Origin: Endocalyx cinctus
Taxonomy: Eukaryota; Ascomycota; Sordariomycetes; Amphisphaeriales; Apiosporaceae
Assembly (NCBI GenBank): GCA_001600455.1
Contig: BCKC01000002.1
Coordinates: forward strand, 124,001-188,000
Direction: 5' to 3'
DNA: 64,000 bases
The notes under the pieces are model-generated. The model worked only from the letters and a program-made list of their open reading frames with translations, was not told the origin of the DNA and did not search any database. The position numbers and the translations under genes are program-made. Every line of letters begins with the position of its first letter. Position 1 is the first letter of the stretch. Shown piece after piece: positions 24,610 through 35,921 of this stretch.

Positions 24610-26419
24610 ATGTCCAGCAACGTGAGCCAGATATCTAATTTCAACCTGCAGCGAGCGATCGCCATAGTATATAGGGAGAAGCTTGACCCCCGGGATGTGC
24701 ATATTCTAAAGGATATGCATCGGAACCCCCTGAAGATCGTCACAAATCCCATCGATCCTGCGTCGACGCAGAGGATCATGCAGGCTATGGATACTATTAA
24801 CAAGTTCATCGATGATGCAAGAAGCGACGCACTTAGGGAACTGATCGAAAGTAACCATAGCAAAAAAGTCGAAGTCTTCACTGATGGTAAACAGAATGCG
24901 CAGATGACGATACAACATCGACAACCGCCATCTTCACCTCAATTCCTCGTCACTACCGCACGAAAGACAGATAACATTACTTTCGGAAATAATCTCAAAC
25001 CTGCACGTGAAAGATTTCATGTTTTGTCACCATTGGACGAAGATCACGATGATTTAGAAACCGTGGTTGATGACGAGAGTGGCCAGGATGAAACGCCGAC
25101 TAGGCGACGTGCAACACTCGCTTTTACGATGGGGGAGGCGGGTTTCAAGCATGAAAATCAAGATAGAACAAAACAAAAGATGCGATCTTCAGATAGCAAG
25201 TACCTCATACCCGGTAGTTACTCGTATTCTGGATCCGCCAACCCTGGTGTGATGCTATCCACCCTGTCGCGCTCCTCCTATAAGAGACCCTTCAATAACC
25301 CGGAATCCGAGGACGTGAACGGTGGTAATAAGGACGACGACGATAGTGAGTTTCACGGGGTTAAAAATCCGGGGATAGTCTCTACTACTCCTGGCGGCAG
25401 TTCCCTTTCTCAGCCTCGCACGCCTTCAACGGTGTCGCCAAAGAGGAGGAAGATGATAGAAGTTCGTTCGAGCAAGCAATAAAAACCGCACCCCAGATAA
25501 TTCGATCTGAATTCAAACTGACAGAACGTATGATACAGAGTTATAAAATCTCCATACCTGGGTTCCAAGGCCGGAAAGCCATTTCACTCAAGTCAGTCAA
25601 AGATCACGAGTGCATCTTCCGCGGCCAGGGTGCCCGCAGTGATAAGTTCTTTGTGATTCGATGCACCAAGAACGCCTGCAGAGAGCGAGAAGCGAGGGAA
25701 AAGGGAGAGCACCAGCCGATGGACGTTTGCTTCTCGTCCTCTCTCTTTGAAGAGAATGAGACGGTACTAGCACATTTCCTTGCTGCCGAACACGACTCTG
25801 GCAAGGTGCATGATAAGAACAGGATATTTGACAAGTATGCTCAAATCGGTAAGGAAGTCATACAGAATCACCCACTATGAAAACCACTATGAAAGCCAAC
25901 GAATTGACTGACGACGCCCTTCTTATGCTAGTTATTGACGCAACTGAAGAACGTAAGTAATTTTGCTAGGGTAAAGTTTTCATGGGAGCATCTCCTCAGT
26001 CAAGTCCGAATCAGGGTCATCACAGTAAACTGATATGAAACATTTCTCTTTAGGTAATATCAGCAACAAGAAGTATCGTACTGATTTGAAGGCCAGCTCG
26101 GCATTGGGCGATCTTGATGTAGGCAGTGACGCTCGTATGGTTGGCGAAAATGATACAAAACATGGTGATGGAGATGATGGGCAGACGACTCGTGTGCTTC
26201 GACCTCGTAAGAAGTCAGTGATTTATTATATGGCACCCGAATATAATATGGAGGAAAGTCAATACCCCATATGATGCTATGGAGTATTTATATGGATCTT
26301 GTATGGTAGGGACCATATGATTTGGTTGCAGGGCAAAGGAAGGCCCATCTGAGCGTAAGCGTCTCTTTGGCAAGCCACCCGGCCTCTTCGCATCAGCGTC
26401 ACCCGTCCTCTTAGAATAG
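24610..26419 (+). CDS. Fungal protein with a Cys/His-containing domain, function unknown (five exons)
   Basis: The apparently separate open frames join cleanly: exons 24610-25345, 25414-25848, 25896-25952, 26054-26213 and 26332-26419. Donors are GTGAGT, GTAAGG, GTAAGT and GTCAGT; acceptors include TTCCCTTTCTCAG. The product is 491 aa. Residues 1-90 are helical (MSSNVSQISNFNLQRAIA...). Residues 100-245 are acidic and disordered. Residues about 285-395 form a compact domain with spaced Cys and His (HECIF, FVIRCTKNAC, DVCFSSSLF, AHFLAAEHD), which could be a zinc-binding fold; this is inference. The basic tail contains TTRVLRPRKK and ERKRLFGKPPG, typical of nuclear fungal proteins. If the last intron is not removed, translation would stop at 26274. 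A chromatin or transcription role is possible but unproven. Confidence 0.65.
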
Positions 26420-27002
26420 CGTCCTAGATCTGAAAGACGTATAGACTCCCACACATTACGTTAGGAGGCATGTCATTTGTTTGAAATGAAAAGGGCTTGA
26501 GATTTCGACAACGGCAGCACCACCTACTACATCGATCGACAATGCCACATAGCCACATCAATAGTCGCTTAATTCTGTGATAATTACTCCGTACTGTATT
26601 AATATAGCGAAAATAGATCTATCTATGTTGAAGCTCGTGTTCCCCTACTATTTGTTACACTTTGAGGTGTGAGACATAATGTAGGTAGTACTCTGGTATA
26701 ATATGTTCTCAGTGAAGCTACTAATGAATATACATAGTAGTAGTGATTGACGTTAGCGGAACCTTTCCGCTGTAGAGGGGCAGTGGGCGAATTGATAGTG
26801 GACAACAAGCTCTCACCGCCCGGCATTAAAAAAAAAAAAAAAAAAAAAAAAAGTTATTTTGGTAGTAGCTACCTAATTACTATCTAGGTACTGTAGCTCC
26901 GCTGCAAAGAATTTGAACTTAGAAATTCTTCAATAGAGTTGATTCAACCCTTTTTGCAATTGGCGCAAAAATAAAATATCAATGAAGATAGACTCTTTAA
27001 AA
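26420..27002. other. Intergenic region with A25 tract
   Basis: Promoter side of the DRS1 gene. A run of 25 A residues lies at 26828-26852. Confidence 0.5.
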
Positions 27003-29414
27003 ATGTCTTCCAAAAGAAAAGCCGAAGATTTTATATACACATTATCTGATAATGACGAACTCCCCGACGAAGAGGACGACGGCGTTCCAGAACCTACCCG
27101 ACCAAAAAAGAAGTCCAAGAAATCTAAGAAAGCTCTCCGCGACGAAGAACAAGAAGAATCTGAACACGGGGGTGGTGATGGAGATATGAACTCCGACTTT
27201 GAATTTTTTGAAGATGGTACAACCGACTTCAGAATTCAAGACTTTGACGGTTGGGGATTTGAGGATGCCCGAAAAGCTATGAGTAATAACACTGCGCAGA
27301 AGAAGGTAGCCGATGTAGACGAGATTGTGAGGAGGAGAAGAGGAGAAATAGAAAAAGGCGGCGCAGAAAAGGCGAAAGCAGAACCTACTATCGATGATGA
27401 CGACAATATTGACCTCGACGACGAGGTCGAAGTCGATCTCGATGACGATGATGACGAAGTATTGGCCGATGATGGGTTCGGCATGGGTGCAGCCTCCGAC
27501 GAAGACTCAGATGCTGAAGAAGGATCCGACCAAGCATCTGATGAGGAAGACGAAATAAAAGAAGACCAAGAAGAAGAAGAAGAAGAAGAAGAAGGAGGAG
27601 ATGCATCAGACAACGACTCTGTCGCGACACCCGTTGGTCACCCCGATGACGACGATAGATCTGATGTTTCGGAAGACGAGGAAGACGAGGAAGAGGCCGC
27701 GAAACGAGCCGCTTTTTTCGCACCAGAAGAAGACGAGGAGGATGGAGGGAAGAATTTGTCGGGAAAGAAGGCCAAAACGAACACCTTTCAAAACATGTCT
27801 CTGTCGCGCCCTATCCTACGAGGTCTTAACTCGGTTGGTTTTAGCGTACCTACACCTATTCAGGCCAAAACAATACCTCTAGCCCTAGAAGGAAAAGATC
27901 TCGTCGGAGGTGCTGTTACAGGTTCCGGAAAGACGGGTGCATTTGTCGTACCTATACTGGAACGTCTTTTATATAGACCGAACAGAGTTGCTACGAGTCG
28001 AGTGGTAATTCTTGCACCTACGCGAGAATTGGCCATCCAGTGTCACTCTGTCGCGACTAAACTCGCCAGCCATACCGATATCAAGTTCTGCCTGGCTGTA
28101 GGTGGTCTAAGTCTTAAAGTGCAAGAAGCGGAACTACGCCTAAGGCCAGACGTAATTATTGCCACACCGGGCCGATTTATCGACCACATGAGGAACTCCG
28201 CAAGCTTCTCTATTGATACCATCGAAATTCTCGTTCTTGACGAAGCCGATCGAATGTTGGAGGACGGATTCGCAGACGAACTGAACGAAATTCTTACCAC
28301 CCTTCCAAAATCGCGGCAGACGATGCTATTCTCGGCCACCATGACATCGTCTGTAGATCGACTTATCAGAGTCGGGCTAAACCGTCCCGTTCGAGTGATG
28401 GTTGACGCAAAGCGAAAAACGGTTGACAAGCTGGAGCAAAAGTTTGTGAGGTTGAGACCCGGTCGTGAGGAGAAGAGAATGGGCTATCTTATCCATATCT
28501 GCAAGACGATGCACACTGAACGGGTCATCATATTCTTTAGACAAAAGAAAGAAGCACACCGTGCCAGGATCATTTTTGCCTTGTTCAACCTCTCGTGCGC
28601 AGAACTGCATGGTAGCATGAATCAAGCACAAGTAAGTGGCCGTGCGTGCTATTGGAGAATAGTTTTAGTGACTAACCTGAAATAGCGTATATCAAGCGTG
28701 GAAGCGTTCCGTGACGGTAAGGTCAACTATCTACTGGCGACGGACTTGGCTTCTCGTGGTCTCGATATCAAGGGAGTGGATACGGTTATCAACTACGAGG
28801 CGCCCCAGAATTTAGAGATCTATATCCACCGTATCGGTCGTACAGCACGAGCGGGAAGATCTGGTGTGGCGGTCACACTTGCGGCGGAGCCTGATCGAAA
28901 GGTAGTCAAGGCAGCGGTCAAAGCAGGTAAAGCACAAGGAGCGAAGATAAGCAGTCTTGTGATCGAGGTATCGGAGGCAGATAAATGGCAGACCAAGATA
29001 GATGAGATGGAATCGGAAATCGAAGAGATTGCGCGCGAGGAGAAGGAAGAGAGACAGTTTGCGCAGGCCGAGATGCAGATCAAGAAGGGAGAAAATATGG
29101 TACTCCACGAAGACGAAATCAAATCGCGACCTAAACGTACCTGGTTCGAGACACAAGACGCGAAAAAGAAGGCCAAGGACGTGGGGCGAGAAGAGCTGAA
29201 TGGTCTCAAGGAATCGCTCAAAAAGAAAAACAAGGGGAAGTTGAGCAACAAAGACAAAAAGAAGCTGGACGCACGATCGTCCCGAACGGCGGAAGGGATG
29301 TGGAAGAAGGGTTCGGCCGAGCGTGCTGGAAAAGGGGCGGTCCTGAATTTTAAGAAGGATAAGAAAAAGGGGGGTAGTGGAGTGAAGAGTAACGGAAGGG
29401 TGAAGAAGAGATAA
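27003..29414 (+). CDS. DRS1: ATP-dependent DEAD-box RNA helicase Drs1 (60S ribosome biogenesis)
   Basis: Two exons: 27003-28631 and 28686-29414, with a 54-bp intron (GTAAGT donor, GACTAAC branch), product 785 aa. I chose the ATG at 27003 (A at -3) over the in-frame ATG at 26982, which has a poor context. An acidic, low-complexity N-terminus of about 265 residues (runs of D and E) precedes the helicase core. Motifs in order: Q-motif PTPIQAKT, Walker A GSGKTGA near residue 305, [20 protein letters not shown] near residue 412, SAT, and in exon 2 [11 protein letters not shown] and [10 protein letters not shown]. The C-terminus is a basic coiled coil ending in a Lys-rich tail, as in Drs1/DDX27. 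The protein acts in the nucleolus in pre-60S assembly (family knowledge). Confidence 0.95.
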
Positions 29415-30532
29415 ATTCCATGATAAATATAATCAACGGAATAACTATGAAGTAGTTAAAAGATATTAGGTCAGATGTATACAAAACTCTCAAAGCTATA
29501 TTGCGATTTGTTATACATATAGATATAGTATATGTCGGTACTCTACCTAGGTAAATACTAAACATTTTGTAAGTATGTGAATGATACGCCATTGGATACA
29601 ATCTGATGTGGCTGATTGGGTGCTACTGTATGGCTACGTCCACTAGAGCTGGCCTGCTCAAATGTTCTACTATGTGTTTAAGTACGGAGACTCTGTAGAT
29701 CTCTTCTAGTCCCAGTCTGCCAGTACGACAGGGGTCATAGACTTTCTAGGCCCTATTGATGTCACAGTGCTTGGCGCGTAAATTCATTGATTGAGGAGCC
29801 TACCAGACCTACCTAGCTGCCTAGGTATGTACCGAGATCTTTTCCAAGTTGCAACTTTATCTTCATGACAACTTTTCCTACGGCACGCCATTCACACATT
29901 AATTTCACAGTTTAGTCTTAGAAGATAAGATGTCGTGAAAATGTCTTCTGTTTACTTAAACATAGCTATGAATTAGACGTATAATATTAGTGGCCTGCTA
30001 CTATCCTGATTACATTTACATTCTTATTCCTATTATCCCGACTTCTAAATTCGAATCTTGCCCATGTAATATACACACCATATATACGCGCGCGTATCCT
30101 CTTCACCTACGCGGTCTATTACGAGCGTTAACAAATTCGAAAGAAGACTCTTATTTTTATCAACCCAATATACAAATCACTTCCTTCAAAGTGGCTCCTC
30201 CTCGCCGATTCTTCGTTCCTCGTCCGAACCCCCGTCATAATCGTAACCTACTACAGTATCTTTTCCCACCCACTCTACAAGCACGGTATCGCGAGCGCCT
30301 CATCGGGTTCCACCTCGACACTCTTCCTTATTACAAGCACCGTCTCCAAAGCCGCATATACAGGTTTATACTCGAGGGCCAGCGACGTCGCCGAGAACAG
30401 TCGCGATTCATCGACCACGCGCGGCGGCTGCTATTCGGCCTGCCAGCGCATACTAAACACAGGTCAATAAGGCATGGATTAAATAGTGGTAGGGGACCTG
30501 CTACTATCGCTTCAAAAGAGAAGAACAAGAAA
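29415..30532. other. Intergenic region / 5' region of App1 gene
   Basis: From about 29990 the App1 frame is open upstream of the chosen ATG without another ATG, so part may be leader or an unrecognised 5' exon. A CCTAGCTGCCTAGGTA motif lies at 29812-29827. Confidence 0.45.
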
Positions 30533-32905
30533 ATGGCTTCCACGCAGGGCTACGGTACCGGTAGCGGTGGCTACGGGACAGGCGTCGACGGCGGTAGAGA
30601 AAGAGGTGCGAGAAGGAAGAAGCTTGCCGCCATGGCCGGGAACATGTATAGGGCCGGAGCCGTGGCCGTCAATGAGATTAGGGAGTCTTATAACCAAACC
30701 AGAGTACGGGACATGGACACGTCAGAAATATCCAAGATCACCATACCGGGCTCTTTTCCCGACGTCAAGATTGTCCACAAGGGAAACGAACAGATGGTCT
30801 TGTTTCCGTCGTATGCGAAACGGCACGTTAAGGGCCAGCCGAGACTTTACGAGGCACCTGGCGGCCCACCCGACACGAGCGGGGTGGAAATGAGCGAGCA
30901 GAATTATTGGAGGTACGAATGGGCGAGACAAGAGGATGAAAAGGCGATTGTCGATGTGGATGTGCGTGGCTGGCTCTATAACCCTCATAGAGGTCCTGTG
31001 AACCGCCGGAACAGGATTATGATCGGCTTAGCCAGACAGCTAAGTGGTATCCCCGCGCCTACGTCTGTTCAGCCGAACCCTTCGGACTCCTCTTTCTCCA
31101 GCGTGCATCAACAGCACGAAGAAGAAAGAGAGAGACAGCGAATCGCGCAAGAGGCAAGAGAAATTGAGCAACGAGGACAGGCTGAAAAGGAAGCTGCACA
31201 GCAAGGCGGTTATAGCGAGCGTCCTAATGATGCGAACTCAGAGGAGGACGGAGGCGGCCGTTATCTCGGAGTTCGAGCAGGATATAGGCCATCGTCAGCC
31301 TCTGCGCCTTCTTCACCTACACTCCCACCTCGAACAAATACCACGGGAAGCACGAACGGTAACACGGGACTTACCGAAGCCGAACTAGCCGTGGCAAATG
31401 CCAATTTGATGGCGCGCATCGGACCTTTCATGACTACGCCATTGGTCGAAACGCCTATCACATTGTTCTTTTATAATGATAAACAGTCCCAGTCGCGGAC
31501 GGTTGTAACGGACGATTCGGGACACTTCGTCATTAGAGCCGCTCTCGACTTCATACCCACGCACGTGCGCGTCTTGGCCAATGAAGACCTCTCTTGTACG
31601 GAGGAAATACATGTTACGGAGCCGCGGGGAGTCAGCCTCATCAGTGACATCGATGACACCGTTAAGCGGTCCAACATTGCCCTCGGGGCCAAAGAAATAT
31701 TCAGGAATACATTTGTACGAGAACTGGACGGACTCGCAGTTGACGGAGTGAGAGAATGGTATAATACCCTACACAAGGATCTGGGTGTACATATACATTA
31801 TTGCTCCAACAGCCCCTGGCAGCTGTATCCGGTGCTGGCAACATTTTTCAAGCTTGTTGGTTTACCCTCGGGTTCTTTACATTTGAAGCGGTATAGCGGC
31901 ATGTTGCAGGGTATCTTCGAACCTGTCGCGGAGCGGAAGAAGGGGACGCTGGAAAAAATCATGGCCGACTTCCCGGAAAGAAAGTTCCTATTGGTCGGAG
32001 ATAGTGGCGAGGCCGACCTTGAAGTGTACACGGAATTGGCGGTGGCCAACCCGGGACGGATCGCAGGCATCTTTATCAGGGATGTCACCACGCCTGAGCA
32101 GGCGGGGTTTTTCGATTCCGGATTCAAGGCGAGCATGGGAGGGAATACGAATAGCAGGATGAAAACAGAGCCTATTACGGTGAATGACGAGGATCGCAGG
32201 CCTGCGTTACCGCCTAGGATGACGACGACGGCTAAGGTCGAACGATCGCAGGCCTCGGCGAATGATTTGATTGATTTAACAGAAGAACCGATTTTGTTGC
32301 GAACTTCAACGACGGAGTCATCACCTAGCCCATCGATTAGAAAACCACCTCCGCCTAAACCGGCGAAACCGAATTCCCTAAAGAGTACCTCGTCTATTCC
32401 TACCACGCGTAGCACCGACTCGGATATAGCGGGGCCCAACATCAACGACGGTACCAAAAAACAACCGCCGCCACCGCCTCAGCCGCGCAGAGCCAAGCCG
32501 ACCATGTCTATGCCGAAATTACAAGATAATAACAACGCTATGACGATTACTAGTAAGAATAGTGGTAGAAACCCGGTTGATATTCTTCCTCCTCCACCAC
32601 GACCTCCGCCTCGACGCAGAGCGGTGACACCGTCGTCCACCAACCAACCAGAGTATTTCGATTCCCTCACGCTACCCCCTCCATCACGGACTTTTACGGG
32701 AACGACAATGGGCGGAGGGAGAGCTACTACACCAGGCACGGAGCAGCCGCTGAACAAACGGCTCGACTTGTGGAGACGCCGGCTGGAGCGTGCGCAGGAT
32801 ACTCTGGACCGAGCGGGCGTGCCACTTTACACGTGGAGGCGTGGCGGGGATGTTATGCAGGAAGCGGTGGGGATAGTCAAGAGGTGTTTAGAAGAATTCA
32901 AGTGA
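30533..32905 (+). CDS. APP1: App1-type phosphatidate phosphatase (actin patch protein, DUF2183 domain)
   Basis: 790 aa in a single exon from the ATG at 30533 (GAAAATGGC context). Residues 95-180 contain the GWLYNPHRGPVNRRNRIM region. The catalytic domain spans about residues 300-545, with the HAD-like DxDxT motif as DIDDT near residue 372, followed by SNSPWQLYPVLATFF and a second acidic site LLVGDSGEADLEVY. App1 converts phosphatidate to diacylglycerol and sits at cortical actin patches in yeast (family knowledge). The C-terminal 240 residues are disordered and carry several polyproline stretches (PPPKPAKP, QPPPPPQPRRAKP, PPPPRPPPRRR) suited to SH3 partners such as Rvs167 or Abp1. The reading frame stays open about 180 codons upstream but lacks an ATG, so the start could be further upstream through an intron. 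Confidence 0.92.
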   Translation: MASTQGYGTGSGGYGTGVDGGRERGARRKKLAAMAGNMYRAGAVAVNEIRESYNQTRVRDMDTSEISKITIPGSFPDVKIVHKGNEQMVLFPSYAKRHVKGQPRLYEAPGGPPDTSGVEMSEQNYWRYEWARQEDEKAIVDVDVRGWLYNPHRGPVNRRNRIMIGLARQLSGIPAPTSVQPNPSDSSFSSVHQQHEEERERQRIAQEAREIEQRGQAEKEAAQQGGYSERPNDANSEEDGGGRYLGVRAGYRPSSASAPSSPTLPPRTNTTGSTNGNTGLTEAELAVANANLMARIGPFMTTPLVETPITLFFYNDKQSQSRTVVTDDSGHFVIRAALDFIPTHVRVLANEDLSCTEEIHVTEPRGVSLISDIDDTVKRSNIALGAKEIFRNTFVRELDGLAVDGVREWYNTLHKDLGVHIHYCSNSPWQLYPVLATFFKLVGLPSGSLHLKRYSGMLQGIFEPVAERKKGTLEKIMADFPERKFLLVGDSGEADLEVYTELAVANPGRIAGIFIRDVTTPEQAGFFDSGFKASMGGNTNSRMKTEPITVNDEDRRPALPPRMTTTAKVERSQASANDLIDLTEEPILLRTSTTESSPSPSIRKPPPPKPAKPNSLKSTSSIPTTRSTDSDIAGPNINDGTKKQPPPPPQPRRAKPTMSMPKLQDNNNAMTITSKNSGRNPVDILPPPPRPPPRRRAVTPSSTNQPEYFDSLTLPPPSRTFTGTTMGGGRATTPGTEQPLNKRLDLWRRRLERAQDTLDRAGVPLYTWRRGGDVMQEAVGIVKRCLEEFK

Positions 32906-33928
32906 CTGCTAAAATGGCGTTAAGAATGGTAATAAATAAATGAATACATCACTCTACTCCATTTCCCTTCGAAGACGATGGAAGAAGGCGTGTATAAATC
33001 AGATATATTTCGGTACTTAGTACGTATGTAGGTACAGTAGATGTATATACCGAGATATTCTAAGTACTAAATATTACAAACTTGTCCACTCCCCCCTAAT
33101 TTACACAGTAGTACCTACCTAGCAGCCTAGGTAAGTAGTTAGACCTCTCTCTTTGTATGGCGCTTAGGGTGTTGCTACCGTAGATCTAGCGTTCGTGGGA
33201 CTAAAATTAGTATGCAATTATAGTACATTAGTGGCTAAAGGAGCACATGTACAGGCTTAGTATATACTTAAGCGTGCACGTAGACCTGGGCATATTTCGG
33301 GTATTAATTGCTTGGTGATTACATAATACGTAGGGTAGCATCGATAATGCAATGAGGGGCAAAATGTTTTTTTTTTTTTTTTTTCTATTCCTATTATGAT
33401 TATTTATTCTATTTCTTTCAGCAACATTTGTTTACGTTGATTGGGTAACAAAATATACATTATTACCTCTTTCATTTCTCTCCAGTTCCAAGGTTAGATC
33501 ATTCTGTTTGCGTTTCGTTACCGTTGAAGGATTTTAGAAGCCATTCGCATCTTTTCTTCTACTCTCTTTTCCCCCTGCCCTATCATCCCTCCACATATCT
33601 GACTCCTTTCTTCTACATACATACTAAGTACTTACCTACTTTATTTACCTTCATAGTAAAGAAACAGGTTGAAAAGGAAAAGAAAAGAAATTCAAGGAAG
33701 GAAAGCTTTATTCTATAATCTGACCAGTGAAGAAGTTAATTTATTTTTTCTGCGCGTCTTTTATTCTGCTTCCTTCTACACCCCTCTAGATCGATTTCGT
33801 TTTCCGACATACAACAATACGATAGGAGACAGTCATATAGAAAGTCAACAAAAGACGACTTGATTAATTCATCGATCGATTTAGCGACGATTATACGTTC
33901 ACTAATCCATTAAATACGTAAAGTCAAC
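32906..33928. other. Intergenic region, EB1 promoter side
   Basis: It contains a T-run near 33366-33384 and a CT-rich leader from about 33490 to 33660. A CCTAGCAGCCTAGGTA motif lies at 33118-33133. Confidence 0.5.
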
Positions 33929-35143
33929 ATGGGAGAATCACGGTACGTTTGCCACTATCCTCGTGTGCACCATCGTCATCGTCCTCGTCCTCGTCCTTCT
34001 CGTTCTTTCGTTCCCTCCCCTACTCTCATGATTAAATAGCTAACTATTTTTCTTTATTCATTTATTAGACAGGAACTCGTCGCGTGGCTTAACAGCCTCC
34101 TCCAACTTAACATAACAAAAGTCGAACAATGTGGTACTGGGTTAGTCTTGCTACTTTCAATTTATAAATCCATGCCTCCATCCGTTGCGATACCTACATT
34201 TTGACCCCCAGCCCCACCGACGTGGATGATTGCGAGTTAAATGGATACGTGAGATACCGGGCAGCAATACTCATTTCTTCATATTCCCTTTCCGATCATC
34301 GCCGTATCTTTTTGCGTAGTTCCAAACCACCAACCATACTTTTTCCTATCGACTACAAAATGACATCCTGGCACCGAGATCTTCGAGCTAACCGTTACCC
34401 CTTTCAGTGCCGCTTTGTGCCAAGTCTTCGACAGCATCTTCCTTGATGTTCCCATGTCGCGTGTCAAATTCAATGTCAACAGCGAGTATGCCTACATCCA
34501 AAACTTCAAAGTTTTGCAGAGTAAGTGTAACCCCAACCTGGCCTGTTTTCTTCTACCTTTTCTGCTTAAACCTACCACGGACATTATCCATCACTAACCT
34601 TCTTCTGCAGACACTTTTGCAAAGCATACCGTCGACAAGCCCATCCCCGTCTCAGCCCTCGTCAAGTGCAAGATGCAGGACAACCTCGAATTCCTACAGT
34701 GGACCAAACGGTTTTGGGACCAGTACTACCCCGGCGGAGACTACGACGCCGTCGCCCGAAGGAAAGGAGGTGCTCTCCCCCCTTCCGGGGCCGGCGCTAG
34801 AGTCACCACAAGCGCAGCCGCCAAGCGAGGTACTACGCCAACTACGGGTCCGCGCATGGGGGCCAGAGTAGGCGGTGGAGGAGGAGGTGCCTCGGCTGCT
34901 ATCATGCAGGAGAACAATACCCTGAAAGAGACGGTGGTCGGCCTCGAACGCGAGCGTGACTTCTACTTCAGCAAGTTGAGAGATATAGAACTGCTCATCC
35001 AGCAGGCCGTCGAGGAAGATCCGGAGCTCGAGAAACAGGAGGATGGCCTCATCAAGCACATCCAAACCATACTCTACTCCACGGAGGAAGGTTTCGAGAT
35101 CCCGGCCGAGGGAGAGGGCCTCGATGATCAAGAGACATTCTGA
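33929..35143 (+). CDS. EB1/Bim1/Mal3 microtubule plus-end-tracking protein
   Basis: Four exons: 33929-33942 (14 nt), 34069-34140, 34408-34520 and 34611-35143. Introns are 126, 267 and 90 bp, and all phases agree to give 243 aa. The tiny first exon encodes MGES plus part of R5. The calponin-homology domain (about residues 5-120) is recognisable by RQELVAWLNSLLQLNITKVE, AALCQVFDSIFLDVPM and NLEFLQWTKRFWDQYYPGG. A Gly/Ala/Ser-rich linker follows, then a coiled coil leading into the EB homology domain with RDFYFSKLRDIELLIQQ. The protein ends in LDDQETF, the acidic tail with a terminal aromatic that recruits CAP-Gly proteins. It binds growing microtubule ends (family knowledge). Confidence 0.95.
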
Positions 35144-35293
35144 TCACCTCTTCTCGACTGGGCAAAGAAGGATGAAAACCTATGCGTTATATGATACATG
35201 GGTATGTAAGTGAGCAAGTCGATGTACCACGTCACGATATGACGTTGGGCAAAACAGTGGGGAGTTTGGTTTTAATAAGTGGAATATATACCC

Positions 35294-35456
35294 GGGGGGG
35301 GGGGGGGGGGGGGACGGGATGGTATGTTACGGAATTAGGCCGCGTGTTGCTGCCGGGGGGGGGGGGGGGGGGGGNNNNNNNNNNNNNNNNNNNNNNNNNN
35401 NNNNNNNNNNNNNNNNNNNNNNNNNNNNNGGGGGGGGGGGGGGGGGGGGGGGGGGG
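35294..35456 (+). repeat. Poly-G tracts around an assembly gap
   Basis: G20 at 35294-35313, G20 at 35355-35374 and G27 at 35430-35456, with the gap between the second and third. These could fold as G-quadruplexes, but sequencing artefact is equally likely at such a site. Confidence 0.85.
35375..35429. other. Assembly gap (55 N)
   Basis: A run of N bases flanked on both sides by poly-G. Confidence 1.
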
Positions 35457-35921
35457 ACTGGGAGTTTTATGAGGGAACCAAAGAGCAAAAAGAAAAAGAA
35501 AAAAGAAATCAAAGAAGAGCAAACTCAAACCGAACCATGCATAGTAAAGCAGTTAATTAATGAAAGTGTCATATAATAAACAAATATTATATGAAAGGTC
35601 GACTGATTAGATTTGATGCTGGCGCTTCTCTTAAACTTGACAGTCTGCCTATCTCTACGTAGACGAAAGATGGGACGAAGAAGTTGAGGTACAGTGATGC
35701 ACTTATATACCACTTATATACTATCTCGATCTGAACTTTTAAGGTTTTCCCCAAAGTTTTCCAGCGAATGATCCTTAATCCACGGTGGAAATTAAACTGG
35801 TTTAAGGTTAAGGCGGGGGAGGAAGCAAAGAGTTTTAAACTATTTATGTGATCTGCAGTATTTACTTTCTCTTCTGCCTTTGGGATGCGAAGTCGGAATC
35901 TGATGGTCGTACAGTGAGATT

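Larger units (their letters stand above)
35144..35921. other. Intergenic region with poly-G tracts
   Basis: Between EB1 and the chromodomain gene. It holds three long G-runs and an assembly gap (listed separately). No gene is supported. Confidence 0.6.

Noticed and set aside
25861..25888. Apparent frameshift with a 12-bp duplication (CCACTATGAAAA)
   Set aside because: A 47-bp intron (25849-25895) removes the region and restores the frame, so pseudogenisation is not needed.
35182..35576. Gly- or Pro-rich frames across the second gap
   Set aside because: They are produced by poly-G/poly-C and N bases.
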